Source: Embiotoca jacksoni
Taxonomy: Eukaryota > Chordata > Actinopteri > Embiotocidae
Assembly (NCBI GenBank): GCA_022577435.1
Contig: JAKOON010000028.1
Coordinates: 682,001 to 746,000, forward strand
Length of the DNA stretch: 64,000 bases
Direction: 5' to 3'
The translations under genes and the position numbers were made by a program. How positions within the stretch are numbered: the first letter of the stretch is position 1; every line of letters starts with the position of its first letter. The notes beneath the pieces were generated by a model. The model worked only from the letters and a program-made list of their open reading frames with translations, ran no database searches and was not told the DNA's origin. Below, one piece after another: positions 10,823 through 21,533 of this stretch.

Positions 10823-10856
10823 ATGGTGCCTCCAATGGCAGAGCTGGAGTGTAAAG
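10823..10856 (+). other. Candidate first exon, probably 5' leader of slc5a6
   Basis: An ATG in decent context (gcagcATGG) is followed by 11 codons, MVPPMAELECK, and a strong donor (AAAG|GTGAGT). The next plus-strand acceptor with a gene behind it is the slc5a6 exon near 16180 (ttctgcttcag|GGTTGC). Joining these reads a few more codons and then stops, so the segment would be a short upstream reading frame rather than coding for the transporter. It could instead belong to an unrelated gene that I cannot see. Confidence 0.3.
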
Positions 10857-11281
10857 GTGAGTCTGTTTCACCTTTACACTCCACCTGTCAACGTGCTCCT
10901 CACTACACCTGTCATGTTACTTCAACCAGGCTCGTTTCCTGCTCATGTTTCTTCTCACTGAGTTAAATCCTGCAGCGGGTGTCACAGATTCTAGTTTCAT
11001 TATGTTATATATGTGACGAAACCACCATTAGACATTCAGTTTACACAGAAAAGCAGCAAATCCTTACGTTTCAGGTAGGTAGGTAGGTAGGTAGGTAGGT
11101 ATTTACTTTATTAATCCCTGAGGGGAAATCTTTTCGCTACAGCAGCATACAGAAGCAATAAGATAATAATAGAAATAATAGAATAAAATAATAGAATAGA
11201 ATAATAGAAAAGCAATCAAATAGCAGTAAAAAATATAAATATAAAACGCACAGTATATACAGTACAGTATATATCTATATA

Positions 11282-12886
11282 CAGTGGGGCAAAAAAGTAT
11301 TTAGTCAGCCACCAATTGTGCAAGTTCTCCCACTTAAAAAGATGAGAGACGCCTGTAATTTTCATCATAGGTACACTTCAACTATGAGAGACAAAATGAG
11401 AAAAAAAATTCCTGAAAATCACATTGTCTGATTTTTAAAGAATATATTTGCAAATTATGGTGGACAATAAGTATTTGGTCAATAACAAAAGTTCATCTCA
11501 ATACTTTGTTATATACCCTTTGTTGGCAATGACAGAGGTCAAACGTTTTCTGTAAGTCTTCACAAGTTTTTCACACACTGTTGCTGGTATTTTGGCCCAT
11601 TCCTCCATGCAGATCTCCTCTAGAGCAGTGATGTTTTGGGGCTGTCGCTGGGCAACACGGACTTTCAACTCCCTCCACAGATTTTCTATGGGGTTGAGAT
11701 CTGGAGACTGGCTAGGCCACTCCAGGACCTTGAAATGCTTCTTACGAAGCCACTCCTTCGTTGCCCGGGCGGTGTGTTTGGGATCATTGTCATGCTGAAA
11801 GACCCAGCCACATTTCATCTTCAGTGCCCTTGCTGATGGAAGGAGGTTTTCACTCAAAATCTCACGATACATGGCCCCATTCATTCTTTCCTTTACACAG
11901 ATCAGTCGTCCTGGTCCCCTTGCAGAAAAACAGCCCCAAAGCATGATGTTTCCACCCCCATGCTTCACAGTAGGTATGGTGTTCTTTGGATGCAACTCGG
12001 CATTCTTTCTCCTCCAAACACGACGAGTTGAGTTTTTACCAAAAAGTTCTATTTTGGTTTCATCTGACCATATGACATTCTCCCAATCCTCTTCTGGATC
12101 ATCCAAATGCTCTCTAGCAAACTTCAGGCGGGCCTGGACATGTACTGGCTTAAGCAGGGGGACACGTCTGGCACTGCAGGATTTGAGTCCCTGGCGGCGT
12201 AGTGTGTTACTGATGGTAGCCTTTGTTACTTTGGTCCCAGCTCTCTGCAGGTCATTCACCAGATCCCCCCGTGTGGTTCTGGGATTTTTGTTCACCGTTC
12301 TTGTGATCATTTTGGCCCCACGGGGTGAGATCTTGCGTGGAGCCCCAGATCGAGGGAGATTATCAGTGGTCTTGTATATCTTCCATTTTCTAATAATTGC
12401 TCCTACAGTTGATTTCTTCACACCAAGCTGCTTACCTATTGCAGATTCAGTCTTCCCAGCCTGGTGCAGGTCTACAATTTTGTTTCTGGTGTCCTTTGAC
12501 AGCTCTTTGGTCTTGGCCATAGTGGAGTTTGGAGTGTGACTGTTTGAGGTTGTGGACAGGTGTCTTTTATACTGATAACAAGTTCAAACAGGTGCCATTA
12601 ATACAGGTAACGAGTGGAGGACAGAGGAGCCTCTTAAAGAAGAAGTTACAGGTCTGTGAGAGCCAGAAATCTTGCTTGTTTGTAGGTGACCAAATACTTA
12701 TTTTACTGAGGAATTTACCAATTAATTCATTAAAAATCCTACAATGTGATTTCCTGGATTCTTTCCCCCCATTCTGTCTCTCATAGTTGAAGTGTACCTA
12801 TGATGAAAATTACAGGCGTCTCTCATCTTTTTAAGTGGGAGAACTTGCACAATTGGTGGCTGACTAAATACTTTTTTGCCCCACTG
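11282..12886 (-). mobile_element. Complete Tc1-like DNA transposon nested in the LINE
   Basis: The 1605-bp element has long, nearly identical inverted repeats. Both ends read CAGTGGGGCAAAAAAGTATT inward and remain almost identical for about 110 bases, with similarity out to about 160. A TA dinucleotide flanks each side (11280-11281 and 12887-12888), the Tc1/mariner target. It contains one intact transposase gene on the minus strand. The near-identity of its ends and the unbroken gene point to a recent insertion. Confidence 0.93.
11498..12520 (-). CDS. Tc1-like transposase, full length (340 aa)
   Basis: The frame is unbroken from ATG at 12520 to the stop at 11498. Residues 1-115 form the paired-like double helix-turn-helix DNA-binding region (KDTRNKIVDLHQAGKTESAI, KKSTVGAIIRKW), followed by the RRVPLLKPVHVQARLKF linker. 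The catalytic domain shows the DD34E triad: D153 in IWSDETK, D244 in FQHDNDPKHTA and E279 in SPDLNPIENLW, with exactly 34 residues between the last two. The glycine-rich KHGGGNIMLWG box is present. A length of 340 matches active fish Tc1 transposases. It cuts and pastes the element at TA sites in the nucleus. No broken codon is seen, so it may encode active enzyme; expression is unknown. Confidence 0.93.
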   Translation of the reverse strand: MAKTKELSKDTRNKIVDLHQAGKTESAIGKQLGVKKSTVGAIIRKWKIYKTTDNLPRSGAPRKISPRGAKMITRTVNKNPRTTRGDLVNDLQRAGTKVTKATISNTLRRQGLKSCSARRVPLLKPVHVQARLKFAREHLDDPEEDWENVIWSDETKIELFGKNSTRRVWRRKNAELHPKNTIPTVKHGGGNIMLWGCFSARGPGRLICVKERMNGAMYREILSENLLPSARALKMKCGWVFQHDNDPKHTARATKEWLRKKHFKVLEWPSQSPDLNPIENLWRELKVRVAQRQPQNITALEEICMEEWAKIPATVCEKLVKTYRKRLTSVIANKGYITKY

Positions 12887-15800
12887 TATATTATATACAA
12901 ACAAACCAAGAAACACAGTCAACAGTGTTATTGTACTGTGATGGATTTTGCCAGAGGTGAGTTATTGTACAGTCTTATTGCAGTGGGCAGGAATGATCTC
13001 CTGTATCTGTCCTTGTGACAGCGGAGCTGGAGGAATCTTTTAGAGAAAGTGCTCCGCTGTCCCTGCAGCAAGTGGTGGAGAGGGTGGACAGGATTATCCA
13101 ATATGGACAATAGTTTGTTCAGCGTCCTCCTCTCCACCACCTTTTCCAGGCTGTCCAGTTTGTAGCCGATGATGGAGCCGGCCTTCTTAACCAGTTTGTT
13201 AAGTCTGTTGGTGTCACCGGCTCCAATGCTGCTCCCCCAGCAGACCACAGCGAAGTACAATGCACTGGCCACAACAGACTGGTAGAACATCTCCAACATC
13301 TCGCTGCACACATTGAAGGATCGAAGTTTTCTCAAGAAAAAGAGTCGACTCATCACCTTCTTGTAGACAGCATTGATGTTGGTCTTCCAGTTCAGTCTGT
13401 TGTCGATGGACACACCCAGGTACTTGTACTCCTCAACCATGTCCACCTCCTCTCCCAGGACTCAAAGCGGTTGTGGAGCCGTCGCCTTCCTCGTGAAGTC
13501 AACCACCATCTCTCTGGTCTTGGCCACGTTCAGGAGCAGGTGATTTCTTCCCGCCCACTCCACAAAGTCCTCCACCACTGCCCTGTACTCATCCTCCCGT
13601 CCATCCCTTATACATCCTACCGCTGCAGAGTCATCAGAGAACTTCTGCAGATGGCAGGACTCTGAGTTGTACTGGAAGTCAGTTGTGTATAAGGTGAACA
13701 GGAAGGGAGACAGAACAGTTCCCTGAGGAGCTCCAATACCACTGACCACTGTATCAGACAGCACACTGCCCAGACGGACAAACTGTGGTCTGCCTGTCAG
13801 GTAGTCATTGATCCAGGAGACGGTGGGCGCGTCCACCCCCACCACCCGCAGCTTCTCACTCAGCAGCAGTGGTTGGATGGTGTTGAATGCACTGGAGAAA
13901 TCAAAGAAAGTGATTCTCACAGAGTCACCGGTTCCATCCAGGTGAGACTGAGCTCGTTGCAGCAGGTAGATGATGGCGTCGTCCACTCCCACACGAGGCT
14001 GGTATGCAAATTGCAGAGGATCCAGAGAAGATTTCACCAGCGGCCTGAGGTGGGCCAAGACCAGCCTTCATCACATGAGATGTGAGGGCAACCGGTCAGT
14101 AGTCGTTGAGGCCAGATGGAGTCGTCTTCTTGGGGACAGGAACCAGGCAGGACGTCTTCCACAGCACCGGGACCTCCTCCTGCTTCAGGCTCAGGTTGAA
14201 GAGGTGTTGTAGGACTTCAGCCAGCTGGACGGCGCAGGTCTTCAGGACCACGGGCTGATGCCGTCAGGTCCTGCAGCCTTGCGCTGGTGGATTCTCTCCA
14301 GCTGTCTCCTAACCTGGCCAGTCGTCACAGAGAGGGGGGTGAGGGGGGTGGGGTCGAGGTGTCGATGGAGGAAGAGCCCTTTGAGATTGAGGGCTCTATG
14401 CAGTTCACCAGGGGGCGCAGAGGGGGGAGGGGGAGACAGCAGAGGTGTTTGGGAGGTGTGAGGTGTGGAGGAGGCAGATGAGGGTGGTGAACTAAACCTG
14501 TTGAAGAAACAGTTTAGTTCATTTGACCTCTCCAGGGAGCCCCCTGGTTGTCTCTCTCTCCCCTTGAACCCAGTAATCTCCTTCATACCGGTCCACACCT
14601 CCCTCACGTTGTTCTGTTGGAGTTTGGCCTCCAGCTTCCTCCTGTAGGAGTCCTTGCACTCTCCTGAGCTCCTCCCTGTCCCCAGACCTGAAGGCTGCTT
14701 TCTTCTTATTAAGAACTTTCAGGTCACTGGTGATCCACGGCTTATTGTTGGGGAGGCATTTTACAGTCCGGGATGGTACGGTAGTGTGTTCACAGAATTT
14801 AATGTATTCTGTGATACAGTCCGTCATGCTGTTGATGTCCTCCCCATGTGGTCCAAACAGCACATTCCAGTCCGTGGACTCAAAGCAGTCCTGCAGGGCA
14901 TCTTTAGCCTCCTGTGTCCACCTCCTCACAGTCCTGGTGGTCACAGGCTGCCTCTGCACCAGGGGAACATACTTGGGAGTCAGCAGGACCAGGTTGTGGT
15001 CTGATCTACCAAGGGGGGGAAGGGCAGTAGTACTATATGCATCCATGGCATTAGCATACAGTAAGTCCAGAGTTTTATTGTTCCGTGTGAGGCAGTTCAC
15101 ATACTGGTGCAAAGTTGGCAGTACTTTATCCAGACTGGTGTGGTTAAAGTTTCCAGTAACTGCCAAAAATGCACCGGGATGCTTAGTCTGCAGTTTAGCC
15201 ACAGTGGAGTGGATGGTGTCCACTGCTGCCTCTGCATCAGCTGATGGAGGAACGTACACAGCGATAACAATGGCGGACGTGAACTCCCTCGGCAAATAAT
15301 AAGGGTGCATCCCCACGGCCAGCAGTTCAATGTCCGGGCTGCAGAAACGTTCCTTCACACACACGTGGTCGGGATTGCACCACCTCTCGTTCACATAGAC
15401 TGCAATCCCTCCACCTTTCTTCTTACCGCTCCGAACAACGTCTCTGTCCGCCCGAACAGTCCTGAAGCCGGGTACGGCCGTGCTGTGGTCCGGGAAATGT
15501 GAGTGCAGCCATGTCTCGGTGAAACACATGATGCTGCACTCCCGGTATTCCCGCTGGGTCTTTACCAGCGCGCCGAGCTCGTCCGTCTTGTTGGCCAACG
15601 ACCTCACGTTCCCCATTAAGATCGCCGGTACCGCTGGTTTGTATTTCCTCCTTTCCGCCTTTAGCTTAGCTCCAGCTCTGCAACCCCGCCGTCTTCTCCG
15701 AAGTTCAACGGGGATCTCAGGCCTCAGAAGCTGAAATCCTGCAGATCTTTTTTAACAGTGACTCCATAGTTGATGGGGTTTTTTTTTTGTTTTGTTTTTA

Positions 15801-16281
15801 ATTATTTCTGTTTTTGTGGATTTATAACAAGAAAAAATAAAATATTTTACTGTGTCCAAAGTCAAAAGGCTTCATATTCTGAGTGACAACGTGTTTGAAA
15901 ACTGAGTTTCTAAAAGTGTCTGAGTCACAGCTGCCTGTGTTTGCTGGAACCTTTCGTATCTGTGACCTTGAGAGCCCTCAGAGATCTGCTGCTACTGTTT
16001 CAACCTCCCATTTCCGAAACTGCCAACAATTATTTTTGGATCAGCACAAGCAGGGGAAAGTTGACAGAGTTTGTGTGACCTCGGACAGTTCAGATGACTT
16101 CACGTTTATCTGAGAGGAAACACAAACATGCTCCCTCTCTTACAGATATGTATTTAATCTGTGATTCTTTCTGCTTCAGGGTTGCTGGACTGTTCCTGAC
16201 TGATGGGTGTGAGCACAGACGTCTTCCCTTCATCTGCAGCTGCACACAATCTCGTCCATCAGCAGCCGGGAGTCGATCAGG

Positions 16282-18731
16282 ATGGACCCGTCCGACCAGA
16301 AGCACTTCACGCTCACAGACTATGTGATCTTTGCCGTGCTGCTCGCCGCCTCCCTGACCATCGGGCTGTATCACGCTCTGTCTGGCGGCCGGCAGCGCAC
16401 CACACGGGAGTTCCTGATGGCCGACCGGAGCATGCGTTGCCTCCCCGTGTCCTTGTCGCTCATTGCCTCCTTCCAGTCAGCCGTGGCCATCATCGGCGTC
16501 CCAGCGGAGATCTACAACCACGGCACGCAGTACTGGTTCATCGGCTGCGCCTACATTCTGGGTCTCCTCATTCCTGCTCATGTCTTCATTCCAGTGTTGT
16601 ACCGGCTGCAGATCTCCAGCGCCTACCAGGTGAGTCTTTGGTTCTTAGCCTGGACTGGATTTAAAGGAGCTGCTCACCTCTTTTTCTTCTACAGTATCTG
16701 GAGCTGCGATTCAGCAAAGCCGTGCGCATCTGTGGGACGTTGACCTTCATCTTTCAGATGGTGGGTGCAGAACTATTCAGTTCAACTCTATTTATACAGC
16801 AACAAATCACAGCACTAGTTGTTACAGGGAACTTAACACAGAAAAGTTCTCACAACGGAACGTTAGAACATTATAGAGGAATCCAGCAACCTCCGACAGA
16901 ACCAGAACCAGAAGCAGAGGTGGCGATCATCTGCTTCGAATGGTTGGAATGAGAGGAGAGCAGAGAGAGAAAAGAAAAGCATAGAGAGACCAAAACCACA
17001 GACCAGAACCGTGCAGCTGCAGAAAGGAGCAGGGAGAGGAGAGGAGAGGAGAGGAGCAGTGCATCATGGGAGATCTCCCAGCAGCCTCGGCCTGTGGCAG
17101 CAGACCTGGAGGATGGTTCAGGGTCACCTGAGCCTATCGAACTGTAAACTTTATCAAATGGGAATTTTAAAGCCTGTTTGTTGACTTTAGTTTAGCATGT
17201 TTGGAGCAGAATTAGCTGTTTGTTAGTCATTATTATTAGCATATAAATAGTCATTACTTCAGTTATATAGTTGATTATTTGTGATTATTTCCTCCAGGTC
17301 ATCTACATGGGAGTGTGTGTTTACACTCCTGCCTTTGCACTAAATGCAGGTACGACCCCTTCATGTATTTCACTTTGTCTAATTAAATAAAATTCCTGGC
17401 TTTAGTGTGTTGCTGTTTTTTTCTTCCAGTGACTGGATTTGAGATATGGGGGACAGTGCTGGTGACTGGACTGGTGTGCATATTGTACACGACTCTGGTG
17501 AGTGATATAACACATCATCGTCTGGACTCGAATCAATTAATCCCATCTCCAGATATTAGTATAAAAGGTGTGACGGGTATATTCATTAGATTTGTTCCTC
17601 ATCTGTCCCTCTCAGGGCGGTCTGAAGGCCGTAATCTGGACCGACGTCTTTCAGACCGTCGTGATGTTCGCGGGGCAGCTGGCCGTCGTCGTGGTCGGAG
17701 TGCAGCAGACCGGAGGCGTGTCGGAGGTCTGGAGGAAAGTTCAGGAGGGAAACCGCATCTCTGGTCTCGAGTGAGTTTGTTTGTAGGAGAGGAAACACAG
17801 TCAAGAATCTGCAAAGATGTAGGCCTGTTGATGACATATGGAAGCCTGATTTATTGGCTTGGGAGGAAAGAAAAGGAACCAGATCATCACTTACAGACAT
17901 TATTTACTGCAAGTTTAAGAAGGTTTTTATTAGATACTGTTGCTTCCTGCAGGACTGAATCCTCCAACTGTGTTCAGTCAGTTAATTGACTTTCTTGACC
18001 TGCTGCCTGAGTTGACACATGTGGTACAGTGAATGAAACATGATTGCTCCGCACACATTGTATTTACTGCATGTCACAGTGATCTTGCTGTCTGTTTTCG
18101 TCCTCTGTGTCCAGCCTGAACCCCGACCCCACAGAGAGACACACCTTCTGGACTCTCGGGGTGGGCGGAGTTTTCCTGATGCTGTCGCTGTACGGAGTGA
18201 ACCAGGCTCAGGTGCAGAGATACCTCAGCTCGCGCACGGAGAGAGAAGCTGTCAGGTAACACGAAGACTCAAACTGATTATGTATTTAACACCAACTCAT
18301 AAGACAATGAACGTGGAGGAGATTCTTTAAATACTCTCACAGCTGTGACAGACATGTTGACGTCACAGAATTGAACTGGTACAACATGTGCGTTATAGAA
18401 AGTCTGCAACTGTCAGAATAAGTTCTGCTGTTCCTCTGCAGGTGTCACTCTATATGTTTGCTGCGTGAATAAGCCTGATGTCGCTATGAAAGATATAATT
18501 TATTGTTACATACAGGATGTCATTTTAGTGACATCTAGTGGTGAGCTGACAGATTACAAACAACCTGAACGCTCCTCGTCTCATCGTCCTTCCAAGAGAG
18601 TCCGTCGATAGAGACAGTATGGCTTGCATCGACAAACAACGTGCAGCAGAGGAAAACGCTGCACCTAGATGTTCTAACCCCCCCCCATCCTTTCTCCCCC
18701 TCCCCCCCCACCATCCTTTCTCTTCCCCCCC

Positions 18732-18826
<95 letters not shown>

Positions 18827-20800
18827 CCCTGCAGGTCCTGCTACATGGTGTTCCCCGCCCTGCAGCTGGCTCTAGCTCTCAGCTGCATGATGGGTCTGGT
18901 CATGTTTGCACGTTACTGCGGGAAGGACCACTCGGACCGGCTGAGTGGCTCCTCAGATGCAGTGAGTGGAATCATCTCAAAGATTAATAAGACTAAAGAG
19001 GAACAGAGTTTCTACTGAATTCTGTGAAGACCGTCTGGGCTGCAGGAGCATTTTCATATTTTATAGTCACTCTTGATGCAAATGTGGCAGAACACAGAGT
19101 GTGCATTGTCATATTTATATTTTCTTTCAGGTTATTAATACATTTATGCAAATCAAACTCAAGAGTTCCAGGAAATTAAGTTTACACTTTGTTTTCTGCA
19201 GATGGTGATTTACTTTGTGATGGACATGCTGCAGGGTCTGCCTGGACTGCCCGGACTGTTCGTGGCGTGTTTGTTCAGTGCAGCTCTCAGGTATGAAACG
19301 GAGAATTAAAAAATATACACAGAGCATCGAACCAGTCAGAATATTAGTGGCTCCAAACATTACAAGGAAGCTGATTGTTGTTTAATTAAGTTTCATTAAA
19401 ATATACAAGTTGTATCTTATCGTGTCAGGCGCAAGTTGTTTGTTAGTTTTTGTATTTTAAAGATGGCGTTGATGGTGTGTTTGTGTATTTTCTGGTCTCC
19501 CTCCAGCACCATCTCCTCGGCCTTCAACTCTTTGGCCACCGTGACAATGGAAGACCTCATCAAACCTAATTTTCCCGCCATGACAGAGGCGAGAGCGACC
19601 CTGCTGTCCAAAGCTTTAGGTCCACTCTCTTTAAATTCAGCAGGGGTTGACCAAGAGCTCCGTAATCTTGTTCTAAAGTTTGACCTCGTGTCCTCTCCCA
19701 CAGCTTCGTCCTACGGGCTGCTGTGTCTGGCCATGGCTTATCTCACCCACCTCATGGGGGACTCCGTGTTACAGGTGAGCTCACCTGATGATAGATCGAA
19801 TAACTACCAACATTCATCCTTAAGTTTAAGCTGACTGTTCTCACGTTTGAACTCCAGGTGGCTCTGAAGATCTTCGGGATGGTCGGCGGTCCGATCCTCG
19901 GCCTGTTCTGTCTCGGGATGTTCTTCCCGTGGGCCAATGCAACCGTGAGTTCCACCTCAGCAGTGAGGTCATATGCCGGTATCCTGTATAAACCAGTTAG
20001 CTCGTGGTTCAGGATCGGTTGACTGAGGTTGTCGTTAACGGTTCTTTCAGGGAGCGCTGGCCGGCCTCGGTGCAGGTCTGACGGTGGCTTTCTGGGTCGG
20101 GATCGGGAGCATCGTCACTCGAAGCTCCACCACAAGCCCGTTGCCGCCCGCCTGTCGAGTCATCCTTCTGTCGGACAACATGACGACCGCAGTTCAGATG
20201 GGACTCGGCAACGTGACTCTGAGGTGAGAATCCCACAGACAGTTCAGAGTTCTGGTTCCACTCAGGTCATTTCACAGCTGAACGATCTTTTGGTTCTGCA
20301 GCCAGCCATCTGGACTGAGGAGGTTCTACTCATTGTCCTACATGTGGTACAGCGCGTTCAACTGCTTCACCGTCATCCTCACCGGCCTGATCATCAGTTT
20401 CCTCACAGGTGGGAGAGCTCCTGCGTAAACACTCTATAATCCTGAGCTCTCAGTTTAACTGTAAAATGTTTGACGACATGTTTCTGTTCAGGACCAATGA
20501 AAGAAGAAGACGTGACACCAGGAACAGTTTATCCATTGTTGGGGACATTGCTCTGTTTTCTACCTGAACGCCTCAAGAAGAAGCTCTGCTGTGTGACTCC
20601 GCTGGGACACACAGTGAGTGAAGGGATGGAGATTCGGCACAAAACCAGCAGCATTCAACAACATTAAATTCAATATTCATAATTACAACCCTGTTTCCAA
20701 AAATGTTGGGACGCTGTGGAAAATGGAAATAAAAACAGAATGTGATGATTTTCAAATCCAATAAACCCACATTTAATTGAAAATAGACCTTAGACAACAT

Positions 20801-20858
<58 letters not shown>

Positions 20859-21533
20859 AGATTTGTATTAGAAACGGACACAATTCTGTATTGGAAATCA
20901 CTGCATGGGCTCAGGAACACTTCTGAAAATCATTGGCTGTGAACACAGTTCATCTGCATCCACAAATGCAGGTTAAAACTACACCATGCAAAGAAGAAAC
21001 CAGATATAGACATGATAAATTGATTTAAAAATCATCACATTCTGTATTTATTTGCATTTTACAGTGTCACAACTTTTTGGGAAATCGGTTTGTACGTTTA
21101 TCATTGTTTAGGATCAAAATTCAGGAGTTCCACTGAAACAGAAGATTGTTGGTGTAACACAAGACTGCTGCTGGAAACACAATATAACAGAGCTGATTAT
21201 AAGCTCAGGTTTAAAATGAGAGTGAAGAGGATGCACAAAGAAAGATTCCTGCACAGATTATCAGTCATGGAAACAGGACAACACATCAAACACCTGATCT
21301 TTACCCACTGGTCTGTCTGGGTTCAGAATGGTGTGAGAGAGTAAAACTTTGCTCCACTGTTGATCTACTTCAGTCCACAGTTTAGACTTCCTTTATTTTA
21401 ATGTTCGTTCTTCTTCTTGCAGCCAGCAGCACAACAAAGTCCTCCTCAACACAAAGAGAGTAACGGACGAGCCGTCCTGCAAGAGGAGATGCAGACTTTT
21501 CTTCCTGTTGTGGAGTATGAAACAGCGGTGTGA
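16282..21533 (+). CDS. slc5a6: Sodium-dependent multivitamin transporter (SMVT)
   Basis: Fifteen coding exons join in frame: 16282-16629, 16695-16760, 17298-17349, 17430-17497, 17616-17770, 18115-18255, 18835-18961, 19202-19290, 19507-19619, 19704-19774, 19858-19944, 20051-20223, 20302-20408, 20492-20613 and 21423-21533. The product is about 609 residues (human 635). Recognisable SLC5A6 blocks include SLIASFQSAVAIIGVPAEIY, GGLKAVIWTDVFQTVVMF, LYGVNQAQVQRYLSSRTE, SSAFNSLATVTMEDLIKP and FGMVGGPILGLFCLGMFF. The protein uses the sodium gradient to import biotin, pantothenate and lipoate across the plasma membrane, with the LeuT-like SLC5 fold. The start MDPSDQKHFTLTDYV matches the family just before helix 1. 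The last four residues, ETAV, form a class I PDZ ligand, comparable to the PDZ-type tail of human SMVT. A long CA tract ends just before exon 7. Confidence 0.95.
18734..18825. repeat. (CA)n microsatellite in slc5a6 intron 6
   Basis: About 46 perfect CA units end roughly ten bases before the exon 7 acceptor (catccctgcag). A C-rich stretch precedes it. Length changes here would alter the polypyrimidine region of that splice site. Confidence 0.95.
20686..21092. mobile_element. Internally deleted Tc1-like element in slc5a6 intron 14
   Basis: The ends are CAACCCTGTTTCCAAAAATG and its imperfect complement CTTTTTGGGAAATCGGTTTG, flanked by TA. The interior keeps a fragment of the old transposase gene (tgggctcaggaacacttctg and aggttaaaactacaccatgc) and a TG microsatellite at 20803-20857. 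The same family occurs at 23080-23300, 30137-30441 and 49010-49670. It cannot encode transposase. Confidence 0.75.

Larger units (their letters stand above)
11073..15770 (-). mobile_element. L2-like non-LTR retrotransposon (LINE), inactive, with a nested Tc1 insertion
   Basis: Read on the minus strand, the element begins near 15770 with an apurinic-type endonuclease. Its motifs are GNVRSLANKTDEL, CFTETWLHSHF and GRSDHNLVLL. Reverse transcriptase follows from about 14060 (LDPLQFAYQPRVGVDDAI, FFDFSSAFNTI, APQGTVLSPFLF, FSDDSA) and a C-terminal domain ends near 12928. It finishes with tttcccctcagggattaata, then aagtaaat and an (ACCT)n tail at 11101-11073. Frames break near 14600 and around 13450. 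The usual catalytic GDFN reads GNFN. So this copy cannot move itself. Bases 11282-12886 are a separate Tc1 insertion in its 3' untranslated region; removing it makes the LINE tail continuous. It lies upstream of, or in the first intron of, slc5a6. Confidence 0.88.

Noticed and set aside
11592..12539. Plus-strand open frames up to 222 codons across the Tc1 element
   Set aside because: They are antisense shadows of the transposase and show no protein resemblance.
16203..16664. An alternative 153-codon frame starting at ATG 16203
   Set aside because: It overlaps slc5a6 exon 1 in another frame; the SLC5A6 motifs are in the frame starting at 16282.
18525..19018. Open frames with long CVCV or THTH runs
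   Set aside because: They are translations of the CA/TG microsatellite beside slc5a6 exon 7.
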